DNA of 64,000 nucleotides from Asbonarchaeum sp964517675 (GTDB taxonomy: Archaea; Nanohalarchaeota; Nanosalinia; Nanosalinales; Nanoanaerosalinaceae), in contig CAZFEL010000002.1 of assembly GCA_964517675.1 (NCBI GenBank), positions 186,001 through 250,000 on the forward strand, given 5' to 3'. Under the pieces are notes generated by a model that did no database searches, had not been told where the DNA came from, and worked only from the letters and a program-made list of their open reading frames with translations. Numbering within the stretch: position 1 is the first letter of the stretch; each line of letters begins with the position of its first letter. The position numbers and the translations under genes are program-made. Below are positions 23,625 to 32,229 of the stretch, piece after piece.

Positions 23625-24428
23625 ATGGTCGATGCAGGGAGCCTCCTTTTCGTGTTCATCGCCGGGCTGATCACTGCCCTTGCGACGGGGCTGGGCGCTG
23701 TACCGTTTTTCTTCACCGACGATCTCAGTCAGCGCTGGGAGGTGCTGCTGTGGGGCCTTGCCTCGGGTATCATGATCGCGGCATCGGTCTTCGGGTTGTT
23801 CCGGGAGGGTCTGGCGGAGGGGAGTACTGTCCTCGTCGGTGTCGGGGCCCTTGCCGGGGTGGCCCTGGTCCTTGTGGCCGAGTCGGTGGTCGATCACTCC
23901 GAGATTGACCCGCGTGAATTCGAGCGGGCTGATTTCGATAAGCTTCTGCTGATCCTGGGGATTCTGACGGTCCACAGCTTCCCGGAGGGTGTCGCGGTGG
24001 GGGTCTCGTTTGCGGAGCTGAACCTCGCAGGCGTCTCGATGCTCGGGTTTGCGGTCCCGGTGCTGGGCATCATCATGACGGTGGCTATCTCGATCCACAA
24101 CATCCCTGAGGGGACCGCGATCTCGATCCCGCTCCGCTCGATGGGTGTGGGTGAGTGGAAGATGGTCTGGTGGTCGATCTTCTCGAGTCTGCCCCAGCCG
24201 ATCGGGGCTGTGCTTGCCTTTGCCTTCGTGAGGATCGCGAAGCCCTTCCTCCCGTTCGGGTTCGGCTTCGCGGCGGGTGCGATGGTGTTCCTGGTCCTCT
24301 ATGAGTTCATCCCTGAGGGCCTGGAGCACGGTGAGGGGCTTGACGGTGGCGGGAAGCGGGAGCTGGCTTTCGGTCTTCTGGCCGGTGCTGCGGTGATGCT
24401 GCCGCTGGTCCTGCTGGAGCCGGTCTGA
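23625..24428 (+). CDS. ZIP-family metal transporter (ZupT-like)
   Basis: The 267-residue integral membrane protein has about eight hydrophobic segments and the two ZIP metal-site motifs, LTVHSFPEGVAVGVS in TM4 and ISIHNIPEGTAISIP in TM5. ZIP proteins import zinc, iron or manganese. It shows the ZupT/GufA-like arrangement without a long His-rich loop. The specificity cannot be told from the sequence. Confidence 0.93.
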   Translation: MVDAGSLLFVFIAGLITALATGLGAVPFFFTDDLSQRWEVLLWGLASGIMIAASVFGLFREGLAEGSTVLVGVGALAGVALVLVAESVVDHSEIDPREFERADFDKLLLILGILTVHSFPEGVAVGVSFAELNLAGVSMLGFAVPVLGIIMTVAISIHNIPEGTAISIPLRSMGVGEWKMVWWSIFSSLPQPIGAVLAFAFVRIAKPFLPFGFGFAAGAMVFLVLYEFIPEGLEHGEGLDGGGKRELAFGLLAGAAVMLPLVLLEPV

Positions 24429-24501
24429 TCCGGGCGAATGTATGTCCGGCTGTCGCCATCTGACCGTAACGAATTTAAATCTCGTCACGGATGGCCTCGC
24501 T

Positions 24502-24999
24502 ATGCCTCCGTACGAGACCGATGCGGTCGATGCCGCGGAACTGGATGACAATGCCGAGTACTTCGAACGCCTGTATCTCCTCGAGACGGTTGGAGATCTC
24601 CGGCAGGACAAGATGCTGGAGGACGATGTGGTCGGTGCCAACGCTGACCACAGTGAGCAGGTTGAATACGATATCCAGCGATTGGAGGAAAGCATCGACG
24701 AGCTTCCGGACGAGTACGGACGGCAGTTCCGTGAGATCGAGGGGGCGGCCGCCCAGCTGGACGAGGTCAGGGATATCGATGTCTCGCGCGATGACAGGGA
24801 GCCGCTGAAGCCGTCGGAAGCTGTGGAAAAGATCGAAACGTATGTGGAGGAAAGCACCACGGCGGATGAGGAGCTGGGCTATGACCCGGACAATGTGACG
24901 CGTGCCTTCTATGCGAAGCACTGGGAGAACGGGCTCAGGCAGCGCCACGGCATCGAGGGCCAGCTCGATCCGACCTATATCCTGGATGTGCTGGAGTGA
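24502..24999 (+). CDS. Uncharacterised acidic coiled protein
   Basis: The ATG at 24502 (MPPYETDAVDAAELDDNAEY) is preferred over one 20 codons upstream because TTTAAAT lies 25 to 31 bases before it, the usual leaderless spacing here. The 165-residue protein is acidic and helical with heptad-like stretches (VEYDIQRLEESIDELPDEYG). No known domain; it may form a short coiled coil. Confidence 0.65.
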   Translation: MPPYETDAVDAAELDDNAEYFERLYLLETVGDLRQDKMLEDDVVGANADHSEQVEYDIQRLEESIDELPDEYGRQFREIEGAAAQLDEVRDIDVSRDDREPLKPSEAVEKIETYVEESTTADEELGYDPDNVTRAFYAKHWENGLRQRHGIEGQLDPTYILDVLE

Positions 25000-25347
25000 T
25001 CAGTCCTCGAGGTACGTGTGGTAGGCCGCATTCGCGGCACTGATGACCGATCCACCATGCACACTGAACCACATCGGGTTCGCTGTACCTAGAAAAGCGA
25101 CTGTCGGACCCGCGGCCCCGATTTTTCGTCCTGTCTCATAGACCCAGTCATCTTCTGAGCCGGTGTATTCCTGTTCCATATCGAGCCGGCCCCGCATCGA
25201 ATACGGTTCGTCCCGTTCTGCTGTCTCCGGATCATATGTTGCCGCTTCGACTAGATAGGCGGGTGTATCGAGTCCGGCCAGCACGCCGTTTTTGAACTCT
25301 GTACCTGTCTCGATGAGGTCCGATGTCCATTCCTCGACGCGTCCCAT
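25000..25347 (-). CDS. Small uncharacterised protein
   Basis: This is a 115-residue product, MGRVEEWTSDLIETGTEFKN, with moderately hydrophobic segments toward the C-terminus (GPTVAFLGTANPMWFSVHGG). It shares general features (an acidic N-terminus, then a GAAGPT/VAFLG-like segment) with the protein at 31661-32191, but I cannot establish homology. It lies convergent to the upstream gene. Confidence 0.6.
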   Translation of the reverse strand: MGRVEEWTSDLIETGTEFKNGVLAGLDTPAYLVEAATYDPETAERDEPYSMRGRLDMEQEYTGSEDDWVYETGRKIGAAGPTVAFLGTANPMWFSVHGGSVISAANAAYHTYLED

Positions 25348-25417
25348 CTGTATCGACCTACCCTAGTGCTGTGATTCTTATATACGGCAGGGATGATGGC
25401 TGAGAGGTTAACGCGTG

Positions 25418-25455
25418 TGAGAGAAGAGAGGAAAGAAAGAAGAAAAGAGGGGAAG
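25418..25455 (-). terminator. Pyrimidine-rich terminator downstream of EF-1A
   Basis: Read on the minus strand, the 38 bases after the EF-1A stop codon are almost pure T/C with several T runs (CCCCTCTTTTCTTCTTTC and on). U-rich tracts of this type terminate transcription in Archaea. This is the only strong pyrimidine tract near the end of this gene. Confidence 0.6.
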
Positions 25456-25474
25456 GGCCGAGGCGGTTACGCCT

Positions 25475-26758
25475 CTATGCCTCTTCCAGGTCGAGACACA
25501 TGCCGGCGCCGACTGTCTGGCCCATGTCCCGGATGGCGAACCGTGCCAGCTGCGGGATTTCCTCGTTCTTCTCGATGACGAGGGGACTCTGTGGTCGGAG
25601 CTCGACGATCGCGGACTCGCCTTCCTTGATGTAGTCCGGGTTCTTCTCTTTCTCCTCGCCTGACTTCGGATCCATGGTCTTGACGAGGTTCTCGAAGGTA
25701 CATGCGACCTGGGCGGTGTTGACGTGGAACACCGGTGTGTAGCCTTCGGTGATGACGTTGGGGTGGCTGAGCACGATGATCTGTGCCTGGAAGGTGTCGA
25801 CAACCGTCGGCGGGTTGTCGGGGGTACCTCCCACGTCGCCACGCTTGACGTCGTCCTTGCCGACACCACGGACGTTGAAGCCGATGTTGGCGCCAGGATC
25901 TGCCTGCTCGACTTCCTCGTGGTGCTGCTCGATGGACTTGACCTCGCCGCCGACGTTCTTGTTCAGCCGCGTGGATGCGGGCTCGAACTTGACGTCGTTG
26001 CCGACCTTGAGCTCGCCGGTCTCGACACGTCCGACAGGGACAGTGCCGACGCCTTTGATCTTGTATGCGTCCTGGATCGGGACGCGCAGGGGCAGATCGA
26101 TCGGCTTGGTCGGCTCATCAAGATTGTCCAGTGTCTCGAGCAGGGTTGGGCCATTGTACCAGTCGAGGTTGTCACTGCCCTCGACGACGTTGTCGCCCTC
26201 GTATGCGGAGAGGGGGACGAAGGTAATCTCGTCGACCGGGAAGCCGACGCCTTTGAGGAGTTCGACGACTTCCTCCTTGCGCTCCTCGAAGGTGTCCTGG
26301 GACCAGTTTTCCTTGTCCATCTTGTTGATGGCGACGATCAGCTGCTTGATGCCGAGGGTCTTCGCCAGGTAGGAGTGCTCCTTGGTCTGGGGCTGCACGC
26401 CGTCGTCTGCGGCAACGACGAGGATGCCGGCGTCGGCCTGTGCAGCTCCTGTGATCATGTTCTTGATAAAGTCGCGGTGCCCAGGAGCGTCGATCATCGT
26501 GAACTCGTAGTTGTCCGAGTCGAACTTCTGGTGCCGGAGATCGATCGTGACTCCTCGCTCTCGCTCTTCTTTGAGGTTGTCCATGGCGAAGGCGAACTCG
26601 AACGTCTCCTTGCCCTGTTCCTCTGCTTCTTCTTCAAGTTTTCTCATTTCGGATTCGGGGAGGTTCTCTGTGTCCCAGAGAAGCCTGCCGATCATGGTGG
26701 ACTTCCCATGGTCCACGTGCCCGATTGATACAAGGTTAATGTGCGGTCTGTCTGCCAT
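25475..26758 (-). CDS. tuf: Translation elongation factor aEF-1A
   Basis: This is the GTPase that delivers aminoacyl-tRNA. G motifs are intact: GHVDHGKSTMIGRLLWDTEN (P loop), DAPGHRDFIKNMITGAAQAD, and AINKMDKENWSQDTF. The 427-residue length is normal. The ATG at 26758 (MADRPHINLVSIGHVDHGKS) is chosen over one three codons upstream because GGTGAACC lies just before it. It follows the EF-2 gene on the same strand but has its own promoter. Confidence 0.97.
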   Translation of the reverse strand: MADRPHINLVSIGHVDHGKSTMIGRLLWDTENLPESEMRKLEEEAEEQGKETFEFAFAMDNLKEERERGVTIDLRHQKFDSDNYEFTMIDAPGHRDFIKNMITGAAQADAGILVVAADDGVQPQTKEHSYLAKTLGIKQLIVAINKMDKENWSQDTFEERKEEVVELLKGVGFPVDEITFVPLSAYEGDNVVEGSDNLDWYNGPTLLETLDNLDEPTKPIDLPLRVPIQDAYKIKGVGTVPVGRVETGELKVGNDVKFEPASTRLNKNVGGEVKSIEQHHEEVEQADPGANIGFNVRGVGKDDVKRGDVGGTPDNPPTVVDTFQAQIIVLSHPNVITEGYTPVFHVNTAQVACTFENLVKTMDPKSGEEKEKNPDYIKEGESAIVELRPQSPLVIEKNEEIPQLARFAIRDMGQTVGAGMCLDLEEA

Positions 26759-26803
26759 TTGGTTCACCTAATATCGGTTAGCTACCTACCCATCCCCCTA
26801 CAA

Positions 26804-26815
26804 ACTTTATAAAGG
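26804..26815 (-). promoter_or_regulatory. TATA element of the EF-1A gene
   Basis: The symmetric sequence CCTTTATAAAGT lies some 45 to 57 bases before the EF-1A start, preceded (minus strand) by GATTA and followed by a C-rich stretch. The EF-2 promoter carries nearly the same block, suggesting coordinated expression of the two factors. Confidence 0.7.
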
Positions 26816-26891
26816 TAATCAGGACCTGGGCCGTGGAGGTGCCATGGCTCAATCGTCATAGCAGGCCCGTACTGCGGGGATGAGGGCATAT

Positions 26892-26945
26892 CCTGCTGCC
26901 GTCCGTACCGGGCAGCAGGTACTGTCTGTGAAAAAGGGAAAAAGA
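26892..26945 (-). terminator. Terminator and hairpin after EF-2
   Basis: Minus-strand sequence after the EF-2 stop is TTCTTTTTCCCTTTTT (26945-26930), followed by a perfect 9-bp hairpin, CCTGCTGCC (26892-26900) with GGCAGCAGG (26911-26919). The T runs should end the EF-2 transcript; the hairpin lies between this terminator and the EF-1A TATA box. Confidence 0.55.
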
Positions 26946-26956
26946 ACGCCGGGGGC

Positions 26957-29149
26957 CTAGTCCCCGCCTGTGTCGACGCCCGGGATCTCGTCTTTCATGC
27001 CCTTGCGCTCGCGGATCTCCCGGATGGTCTCGATCTGGAGGTTGTCCGGCATCGGCTCGAAGACCTGGTCCATCAGGTTGTAAAAGCCCTTGCCGGCGGT
27101 GGCGGACTTGAGGTCGGCCTCGAAGCCGAACATCTCCGCGACCGGGACGCGGGCGTTGATCTTGGAGGTGTCGCCGTCGTCCTCCATGTCCATGATCTCG
27201 CCGCGGCGGTTGTTGACCTCCTTCATCGCGGAGCCCATCTTGTCCTGTGGGCTGTTGATCTGGACGACCTGCTTCGGCTCGAGGAGGACTGCGTCACCGT
27301 CGACCATGCCCCGGGTGACTGCCTCACGCACGGCAGGGATGACCTGTGCCGGGCCGCGGTGTGCCGGGTCCTCGTGGATGTCGGCGTCGTGGATCTTGAC
27401 CGCCATCTTGACGACCGGCTCGTTCGCCAGCGGACCCTCGTCGCAGATGTTCTGGAAGGCCTTGACGATGAGTTCCATGATCTCGTTCAGGTGGGTGACA
27501 CCACGGGTCTTGTCGACGAACAGGTTGCCGTTGTAGACGTTGTGGACATCGCCGGCGTCTTCCTTGTCATAGCTGGCCTCCATGAGCTGTTCTTTGACCT
27601 CCTGCTCGTCCTGGTCCCGGACCTTGCCTTCGGGGACGTCCCCGGACATGAGCTTCTCGTAGACCTCGTCCGAGATCGGCTCGACGGACAGCCAGAACTT
27701 GTTGTGCCGGTTCGGGGACTTGCCCATGAACTCTTCGGACTTGTTCCGGATGGATTCACGGTAGACCACGATCGGCTCGGAGACCTGGATCTCGATGCCT
27801 TGCTCCTGGAGGTACCGCTCGATCTTGGCCTCGATGTGGAGCTCGCCGAGCCCGGAGACAAGTGTCTCGCCTGTTTCCTCGTCGATGGAGACCTTGATGG
27901 TATTGTCCTCCTTGGCCCGTTCCCGCAGTGCCTCGATGAGGTCCGGGAGGTCGGAGGTCTTTTTCGGTTCGAGTGACTTGGTGACGACCGGCTCAAAGAC
28001 GTGCTCGATCTGCTCGAAGGGATCGATCTTGAGGTCCTTCGCGACGACCGTCTCCCCGGTCGAGTAATCGACACCGGTCAGTGCCGCGATGTTGCCGGCT
28101 GGTACCCTGTCGACAGGCAGCTTGCGCGGTCCGGAGTAGATACCGACCTTCTGGACGCGCTGTGCTGAACGAGAACCGATGCCGTAGATCTCTTCGCCCT
28201 CTGTAACGGTGCCTGCGAACAGGCGGGCCGTACAGATGGTGCCGGCGTGTTTGTCGGATTCGACGTTGGTGACGACCCCGATCATGTCCCCGTCGGCGTC
28301 GCAGTCGGACATGGCCTGTCCGGGATCGGAGTCGATGTCGCCGTTCCAGATGGCGGGGATGCGGTAGCTCTGTGCATCATCGGGGTTGACGAGATGGTTG
28401 ACGACCATGTCGAGTGTGACCTCGTGGAGTGGGGCCTTCTCGGCGAGTTCCTCGTTCCGCTCCTCGTTGACGTGATCGACGATGTCCTGGAAGGTGATAC
28501 CGGATTTCTCCATGAACGGCATCGAGATCGCCCAGTTGAGCAGGGCGGATCCGAACGCGACCTTGCCGGACTTGACGTCGACGGTCCAGTCCTTGTCCAT
28601 CTCATCGGGCATGTTTTTCTCGATGAGCTTGTTGACCTCTGCGATGATCTTCTGGAACCGCTGCTGCATCTCCTCGTCTGTCAGCTGGAGCTCCTGGATC
28701 AGCCGGTCGACCTTGTTGATGAACAGGATCGGCTTGACCCGTTCCTTGAGGGCCTGTCGGAGGACGGTCTCTGTCTGGGGCATGACGCCGTCGACCGCGT
28801 CCACGACGACCAGGGCGCCGTCGACGGCCCGCATGGCCCGTGTGACGTCGCCCCCGAAGTCGACGTGGCCCGGGGTGTCGATGAGGTTGATCAGGTAATC
28901 ATCGCCGTCGAGCTCGTGAACCATCGAGACGTTGGCGGAGTAGATGGTGATGCCTCGTTCCTGCTCCTGGTCGTCGTAGTCCATGAAAAGCTGGTTACCT
29001 GCCAGCTGGTCGGATATCATGCCTGCTCGTGCGAGTAGGTTATCTGTTAGCGTCGTCTTGCCGTGATCGATGTGGGCAACGATGCCGATGTTTCGGATCT
29101 GCTCTGGACTTTCGATGATCTCCATTATCTCTTCAGTCTCGTCTGCCAT
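26957..29149 (-). CDS. fusA: Translation elongation factor aEF-2
   Basis: The 730-residue ribosomal translocase GTPase starts at the ATG at 29149 (MADETEEIMEIIESPEQIRN). It has the P loop AHIDHGKTTLTDNLL, DTPGHVDFGGDVTRAMRAVD, FINKVDRLIQEL, and the domain IV diphthamide loop AHRGPAQVIPAVREAV with the modifiable histidine. Full length, no intein. The 23 in-frame codons upstream are not used because they include the promoter. Confidence 0.97.
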   Translation of the reverse strand: MADETEEIMEIIESPEQIRNIGIVAHIDHGKTTLTDNLLARAGMISDQLAGNQLFMDYDDQEQERGITIYSANVSMVHELDGDDYLINLIDTPGHVDFGGDVTRAMRAVDGALVVVDAVDGVMPQTETVLRQALKERVKPILFINKVDRLIQELQLTDEEMQQRFQKIIAEVNKLIEKNMPDEMDKDWTVDVKSGKVAFGSALLNWAISMPFMEKSGITFQDIVDHVNEERNEELAEKAPLHEVTLDMVVNHLVNPDDAQSYRIPAIWNGDIDSDPGQAMSDCDADGDMIGVVTNVESDKHAGTICTARLFAGTVTEGEEIYGIGSRSAQRVQKVGIYSGPRKLPVDRVPAGNIAALTGVDYSTGETVVAKDLKIDPFEQIEHVFEPVVTKSLEPKKTSDLPDLIEALRERAKEDNTIKVSIDEETGETLVSGLGELHIEAKIERYLQEQGIEIQVSEPIVVYRESIRNKSEEFMGKSPNRHNKFWLSVEPISDEVYEKLMSGDVPEGKVRDQDEQEVKEQLMEASYDKEDAGDVHNVYNGNLFVDKTRGVTHLNEIMELIVKAFQNICDEGPLANEPVVKMAVKIHDADIHEDPAHRGPAQVIPAVREAVTRGMVDGDAVLLEPKQVVQINSPQDKMGSAMKEVNNRRGEIMDMEDDGDTSKINARVPVAEMFGFEADLKSATAGKGFYNLMDQVFEPMPDNLQIETIREIRERKGMKDEIPGVDTGGD

Positions 29150-29193
29150 GAGAATGCACCTTGATTGGGTATGCCAGAAGCTACCCGTACAAG

Positions 29194-29204
29194 CTTTATA
29201 AATG
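29194..29204 (-). promoter_or_regulatory. TATA element of the EF-2 gene
   Basis: On the minus strand CATTTATAAAG lies about 45 to 55 bases before the ATG and is followed by CTTGTACGGGTAG, similar in spacing and composition to the EF-1A promoter. The leader would be about 20 bases. Confidence 0.7.
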
Positions 29205-29214
29205 TAAGAAGGAT

Positions 29215-30117
29215 TCACCGCCGGGTCACGTTGGGATCGAGCCGGACGGGATGGACCTGCCTGCCGTCGTGGATGACGATGACGTCCTCGATGCTGGTCC
29301 CGGCTGGGACGCCGTAGGTGAGGTTGTACGAGCCCATCAGGTTCCCGGCGCGGAAGCCGTCGTCGGTCTCGATCGTACAGCCGATGGCGTGCCGGAACCG
29401 TGGGATGACGGGATCGATCATGACCCGGAGGGTATCGCCCGCGAGCAGGCTGGAGGTCTTGAACCTGACCGGTTCGACGCCGTAGGGCACATCGACGGTG
29501 CCGTTGATGCTCAGGCGGGACCTGTCAGGTGAGAACCCGACATCGATGGTGTCGTCCCCGTCGCTGCAGAGCCGGGTGTCCGTGTACCGCAGGACCTTCA
29601 CGGCGTTGAGGTGCGGTCTGCGCCGGGTGAAATCAGGCTCCCTGACCTCGATGTCATAGGTCTCGGTGACGCTGATGTCCGCGAGGTGGCCGCGGCAGGT
29701 GACCTGCTCAGGTGCTGCCTCCCGCATCTCCCGGCCGGTGACGTGAGGGTCGCCGATCCCGATGGTGATAGTGTCCTCGCTTTCGGTGTAGCCGCTGATG
29801 GAGTCGTTGCCGAGCTCGTCCATCACCATGGTGCCGATGAAGCTGATGATCCTGTCGCTGCAGGTGACCTCGGCGTAGCCGGTGGCCGTGAAGTTGGCCA
29901 GGCCGCCCTCGTCGGTCCGGTAGGTGACGATGTCCTCATTGGGATAGTATCGGACGTGGTCGATCTCGGTGCTGAACGTCCAGGTGTCACCGACCTTGAT
30001 GGCGTCCATCGGGCCACGCTCGGCGGTGAGCTGGAACAGCAGGAGGGTCGCGAGGGAGCCGATCACGAGGACTGCTGCGAGCACTGCCAGCCAACCGGTG
30101 CTGGTCCGTGCGGTCAT
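29215..30117 (-). CDS. Membrane-anchored or secreted protein of unknown function
   Basis: The 300-residue protein has one N-terminal hydrophobic segment (TGWLAVLAAVLVIGSLATLL) that can serve as signal anchor; the rest is beta-rich and extracytoplasmic in character, with four or more cysteines (EVTCSDRI, QVTCRGHL, TRLCSDGD, AIGCTIET) that could form disulfides and several N-glycosylation-type sites (NFT, NDS, NGT, NLT, NVT). It ends close to the EF-2 promoter. No family recognised. Confidence 0.7.
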   Translation of the reverse strand: MTARTSTGWLAVLAAVLVIGSLATLLLFQLTAERGPMDAIKVGDTWTFSTEIDHVRYYPNEDIVTYRTDEGGLANFTATGYAEVTCSDRIISFIGTMVMDELGNDSISGYTESEDTITIGIGDPHVTGREMREAAPEQVTCRGHLADISVTETYDIEVREPDFTRRRPHLNAVKVLRYTDTRLCSDGDDTIDVGFSPDRSRLSINGTVDVPYGVEPVRFKTSSLLAGDTLRVMIDPVIPRFRHAIGCTIETDDGFRAGNLMGSYNLTYGVPAGTSIEDVIVIHDGRQVHPVRLDPNVTRR

Positions 30118-30154
30118 GGTCTGTACTTACCGGGAGGCGGTATTTCAATCCGGG

Positions 30155-31423
30155 TCAGGACCGGTTGCCGCGGTACTTCTCTGCCTCGAGGACCCGGTCG
30201 ATGGCCCGGGCATAGGCTGCCTCGCGGTAGGTGGATTGCTCGTCGTCCTTGAACTTCGTGACGCTCCGGTAGGCCTGTTCCATATAGTCAGCGAGCTTGT
30301 CCTCGACCCGCTCCTGTGACCAGTACTCGTTGGAGATGTTCTGAAGCCACTCGAAGTACGAGACGGTCACGCCGCCGGCGTTCGCGAGGATGTCGGGGAC
30401 GATCAGGACGCCCTTCTCGGTGAGGAACTCATCGGCCTCTGGCGTGGTCGGACCGTTGGCCATCTCGACGACCGAGGAGGCCCTGATGTCGTCCATGTTG
30501 TCGGCGGTGATCTGGTCCTCGATCGCTGCCGGGACCAGGATGTCGACATCGAGCTCGAGGAGCTCATCGTTGCCTATCTCCTCCGCATCGGCCTTGAACA
30601 GGTCGCCGTTGCGGTCGTAGTCATTGAAGATCGACTGGATGGCGAGGCCGTCGGGATTGTGGATCGCTCCCTCGACATCGGAGACCGCGACGACGTTGTA
30701 GCCTTTCTCATCAAGGATGCGGGCGAGGTGGGAGCCGACGTTGCCGAAGCCCTGGATGGCGATGTCGGTGCTGTCCCGGTCCCAGCCCTGGTCCTCGACG
30801 AACATGTCGATGATGTGGCTGCCCCCGAGGGAGGTCGCTGTGGTCCGTCCCTTGGAGCCGCCGAGCTTGGGCGGTTTGCCGGTGATGACGCCGGGGCTTT
30901 TCTCTCCTGCGATGTTCTCGTACTCGTCCAGCATCCAGGCCATGATCTCGGCGTCGGTGTTCATGTCCGGTGCAGGGATGTCTTTTTCGGGGCCGATGAC
31001 ATCGAAGTACTCCCGGACATAGGCCCTCGAGAGGCTCTCGAGTTCGGCCTCGGACAGTTCCGAGGGGTCGACGACGACACCTCCTTTGGCCCCGCCGTAC
31101 GGTATGTTGACGACGGCGCATTTGAGCGTCATGAGGAAGGCGAGTTCCTCGGTCTCGTCCTGCGAGACGTGGGGATGGAACCGGATGCCTCCTTTGGTGG
31201 GTCCTCGCGCGTCGCTGTACTGGATGCGGAAGGACGGGAAGATCTGTGTGGACCCGTCGTCCATGCGGACGCGGAGGTTGTTCGAGACGGTGCGTTTGGG
31301 GTGCTTGAGGAGATGGATGTCCTGGTCGGTGAGCATGCTTGCCTCTGCGAACCTGTCGAGTTCGATCTGACAGACCTCACAGATGGTCTCTGTGCTCTTG
31401 TTACCGAGATCGGGTGGTGTCAT
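30155..31423 (-). CDS. gdhA: Glutamate dehydrogenase (Glu/Leu/Phe/Val dehydrogenase family)
   Basis: This 422-residue enzyme interconverts glutamate and 2-oxoglutarate plus ammonia. The catalytic lysine motif VNIPYGGAKGGVVVDP is intact, as are the substrate block KGGIRFHPHVSQDETEELAF and the nucleotide-binding fold DIAIQGFGNVGSHLARIL. With alanine dehydrogenase nearby it suggests amino-acid use as carbon or nitrogen source. A small gene follows upstream in the same direction. NAD versus NADP preference is not assigned. Confidence 0.95.
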   Translation of the reverse strand: MTPPDLGNKSTETICEVCQIELDRFAEASMLTDQDIHLLKHPKRTVSNNLRVRMDDGSTQIFPSFRIQYSDARGPTKGGIRFHPHVSQDETEELAFLMTLKCAVVNIPYGGAKGGVVVDPSELSEAELESLSRAYVREYFDVIGPEKDIPAPDMNTDAEIMAWMLDEYENIAGEKSPGVITGKPPKLGGSKGRTTATSLGGSHIIDMFVEDQGWDRDSTDIAIQGFGNVGSHLARILDEKGYNVVAVSDVEGAIHNPDGLAIQSIFNDYDRNGDLFKADAEEIGNDELLELDVDILVPAAIEDQITADNMDDIRASSVVEMANGPTTPEADEFLTEKGVLIVPDILANAGGVTVSYFEWLQNISNEYWSQERVEDKLADYMEQAYRSVTKFKDDEQSTYREAAYARAIDRVLEAEKYRGNRS

Positions 31424-31495
31424 GAGAGATATCGACCTGGTAGACGATGGTCTCCGCAGTGGTAAAAAGTGTGTCGTTTCGCCGCGGAAAGCCGG

Positions 31496-31636
31496 TCACT
31501 CCGCGCCCATGCCCTCGTCCTCCCGCTTGTCCACTCCCTCGTAGTACTGCTCGATGATGCGGAAGATGGCCTCGACAGGGTCCTCCTCGTCATCTGCGTC
31601 CGTCCGCTTCTCTTTGCGGTCCTCGTTCGGGGCCAT
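31496..31636 (-). CDS. 46-residue acidic protein upstream of gdhA
   Basis: I read this short gene from the ATG at 31636 (MAPNEDRKEKRTDADDEEDP) to a TGA at 31498-31496; its C-terminal half is a helix (VEAIFRIIEQYYEGVDKRED). TTAAAA lies 23 to 28 bases before the ATG, matching the leaderless promoters of this genome. It lies 72 bases before gdhA. Function unknown. Confidence 0.6.
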   Translation of the reverse strand: MAPNEDRKEKRTDADDEEDPVEAIFRIIEQYYEGVDKREDEGMGAE

Positions 31637-31660
31637 GGAGAAGGATTGGACGTCGGCGTT

Positions 31661-32191
31661 TTAATCCGTTGCCGTGTACCGCTGGCCGATCTCATCTTTC
31701 ACGTCGCCGTAGAGGTCCTTCGCCGGGCGGAGCGGGTCGATGTCGTGGTGTGCCTGGAGCAGGTGATACGACATCCCGGCGTAGTTGGCCGCGGCATCGA
31801 GCCCGCTGGGATCGCCGTCGTACCACAGTTCCTTCAGCCCGGTGAACGCAGAGACCGCGCCGAACGAGATCGCCGTCTTGGTGTACGGGTCCTGGAGGGC
31901 CTCGCCCGCGGACGAGACGGTCTCGCTGTCGCTCTCTTCGAGGTACGCCCCGATACGGTCCGTGCCGTTCCAGGCGGCCTTCGAGAGGTCCTTACAGAAC
32001 CACGCGTGAAAGATCTTGTCGCCGTTCCACGGGTCGATGTACTCGCCGAAGACGGAGAACCCGGTCAGGTGCCCGGTCGCCTCGAGGGCGGTCCCGGTCA
32101 CGAGGCCGCTGTACCGCTTACCGGCCTCGATGGCCTCGGAACCGGTCTCGCGTACCTCATCGTACAGCCCGTCGAGGCGGTCCTCGGTCAT
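31661..32191 (-). CDS. Uncharacterised 176-residue protein
   Basis: The protein is helical with a weakly hydrophobic middle (TAISFGAVSAFTGLKELWYD) and an aromatic/cysteine patch (HAWFCKDLSKAAWNGTDR). I see no family signature. Its stop lies in the promoter of the small acidic gene downstream. It may interact with membranes, but no clear transmembrane segment is present. Confidence 0.65.
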   Translation of the reverse strand: MTEDRLDGLYDEVRETGSEAIEAGKRYSGLVTGTALEATGHLTGFSVFGEYIDPWNGDKIFHAWFCKDLSKAAWNGTDRIGAYLEESDSETVSSAGEALQDPYTKTAISFGAVSAFTGLKELWYDGDPSGLDAAANYAGMSYHLLQAHHDIDPLRPAKDLYGDVKDEIGQRYTATD

Positions 32192-32229
32192 GCCGGGACG
32201 GTGTCATCTGACAGTCATAAACCCTTCGG

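Noticed and set aside
25418..25455. Purine-rich tract as plus-strand coding sequence (frame starting near 25393)
   Set aside because: Low-complexity Arg/Glu/Lys sequence opposite the terminator of EF-1A; no support as a gene.
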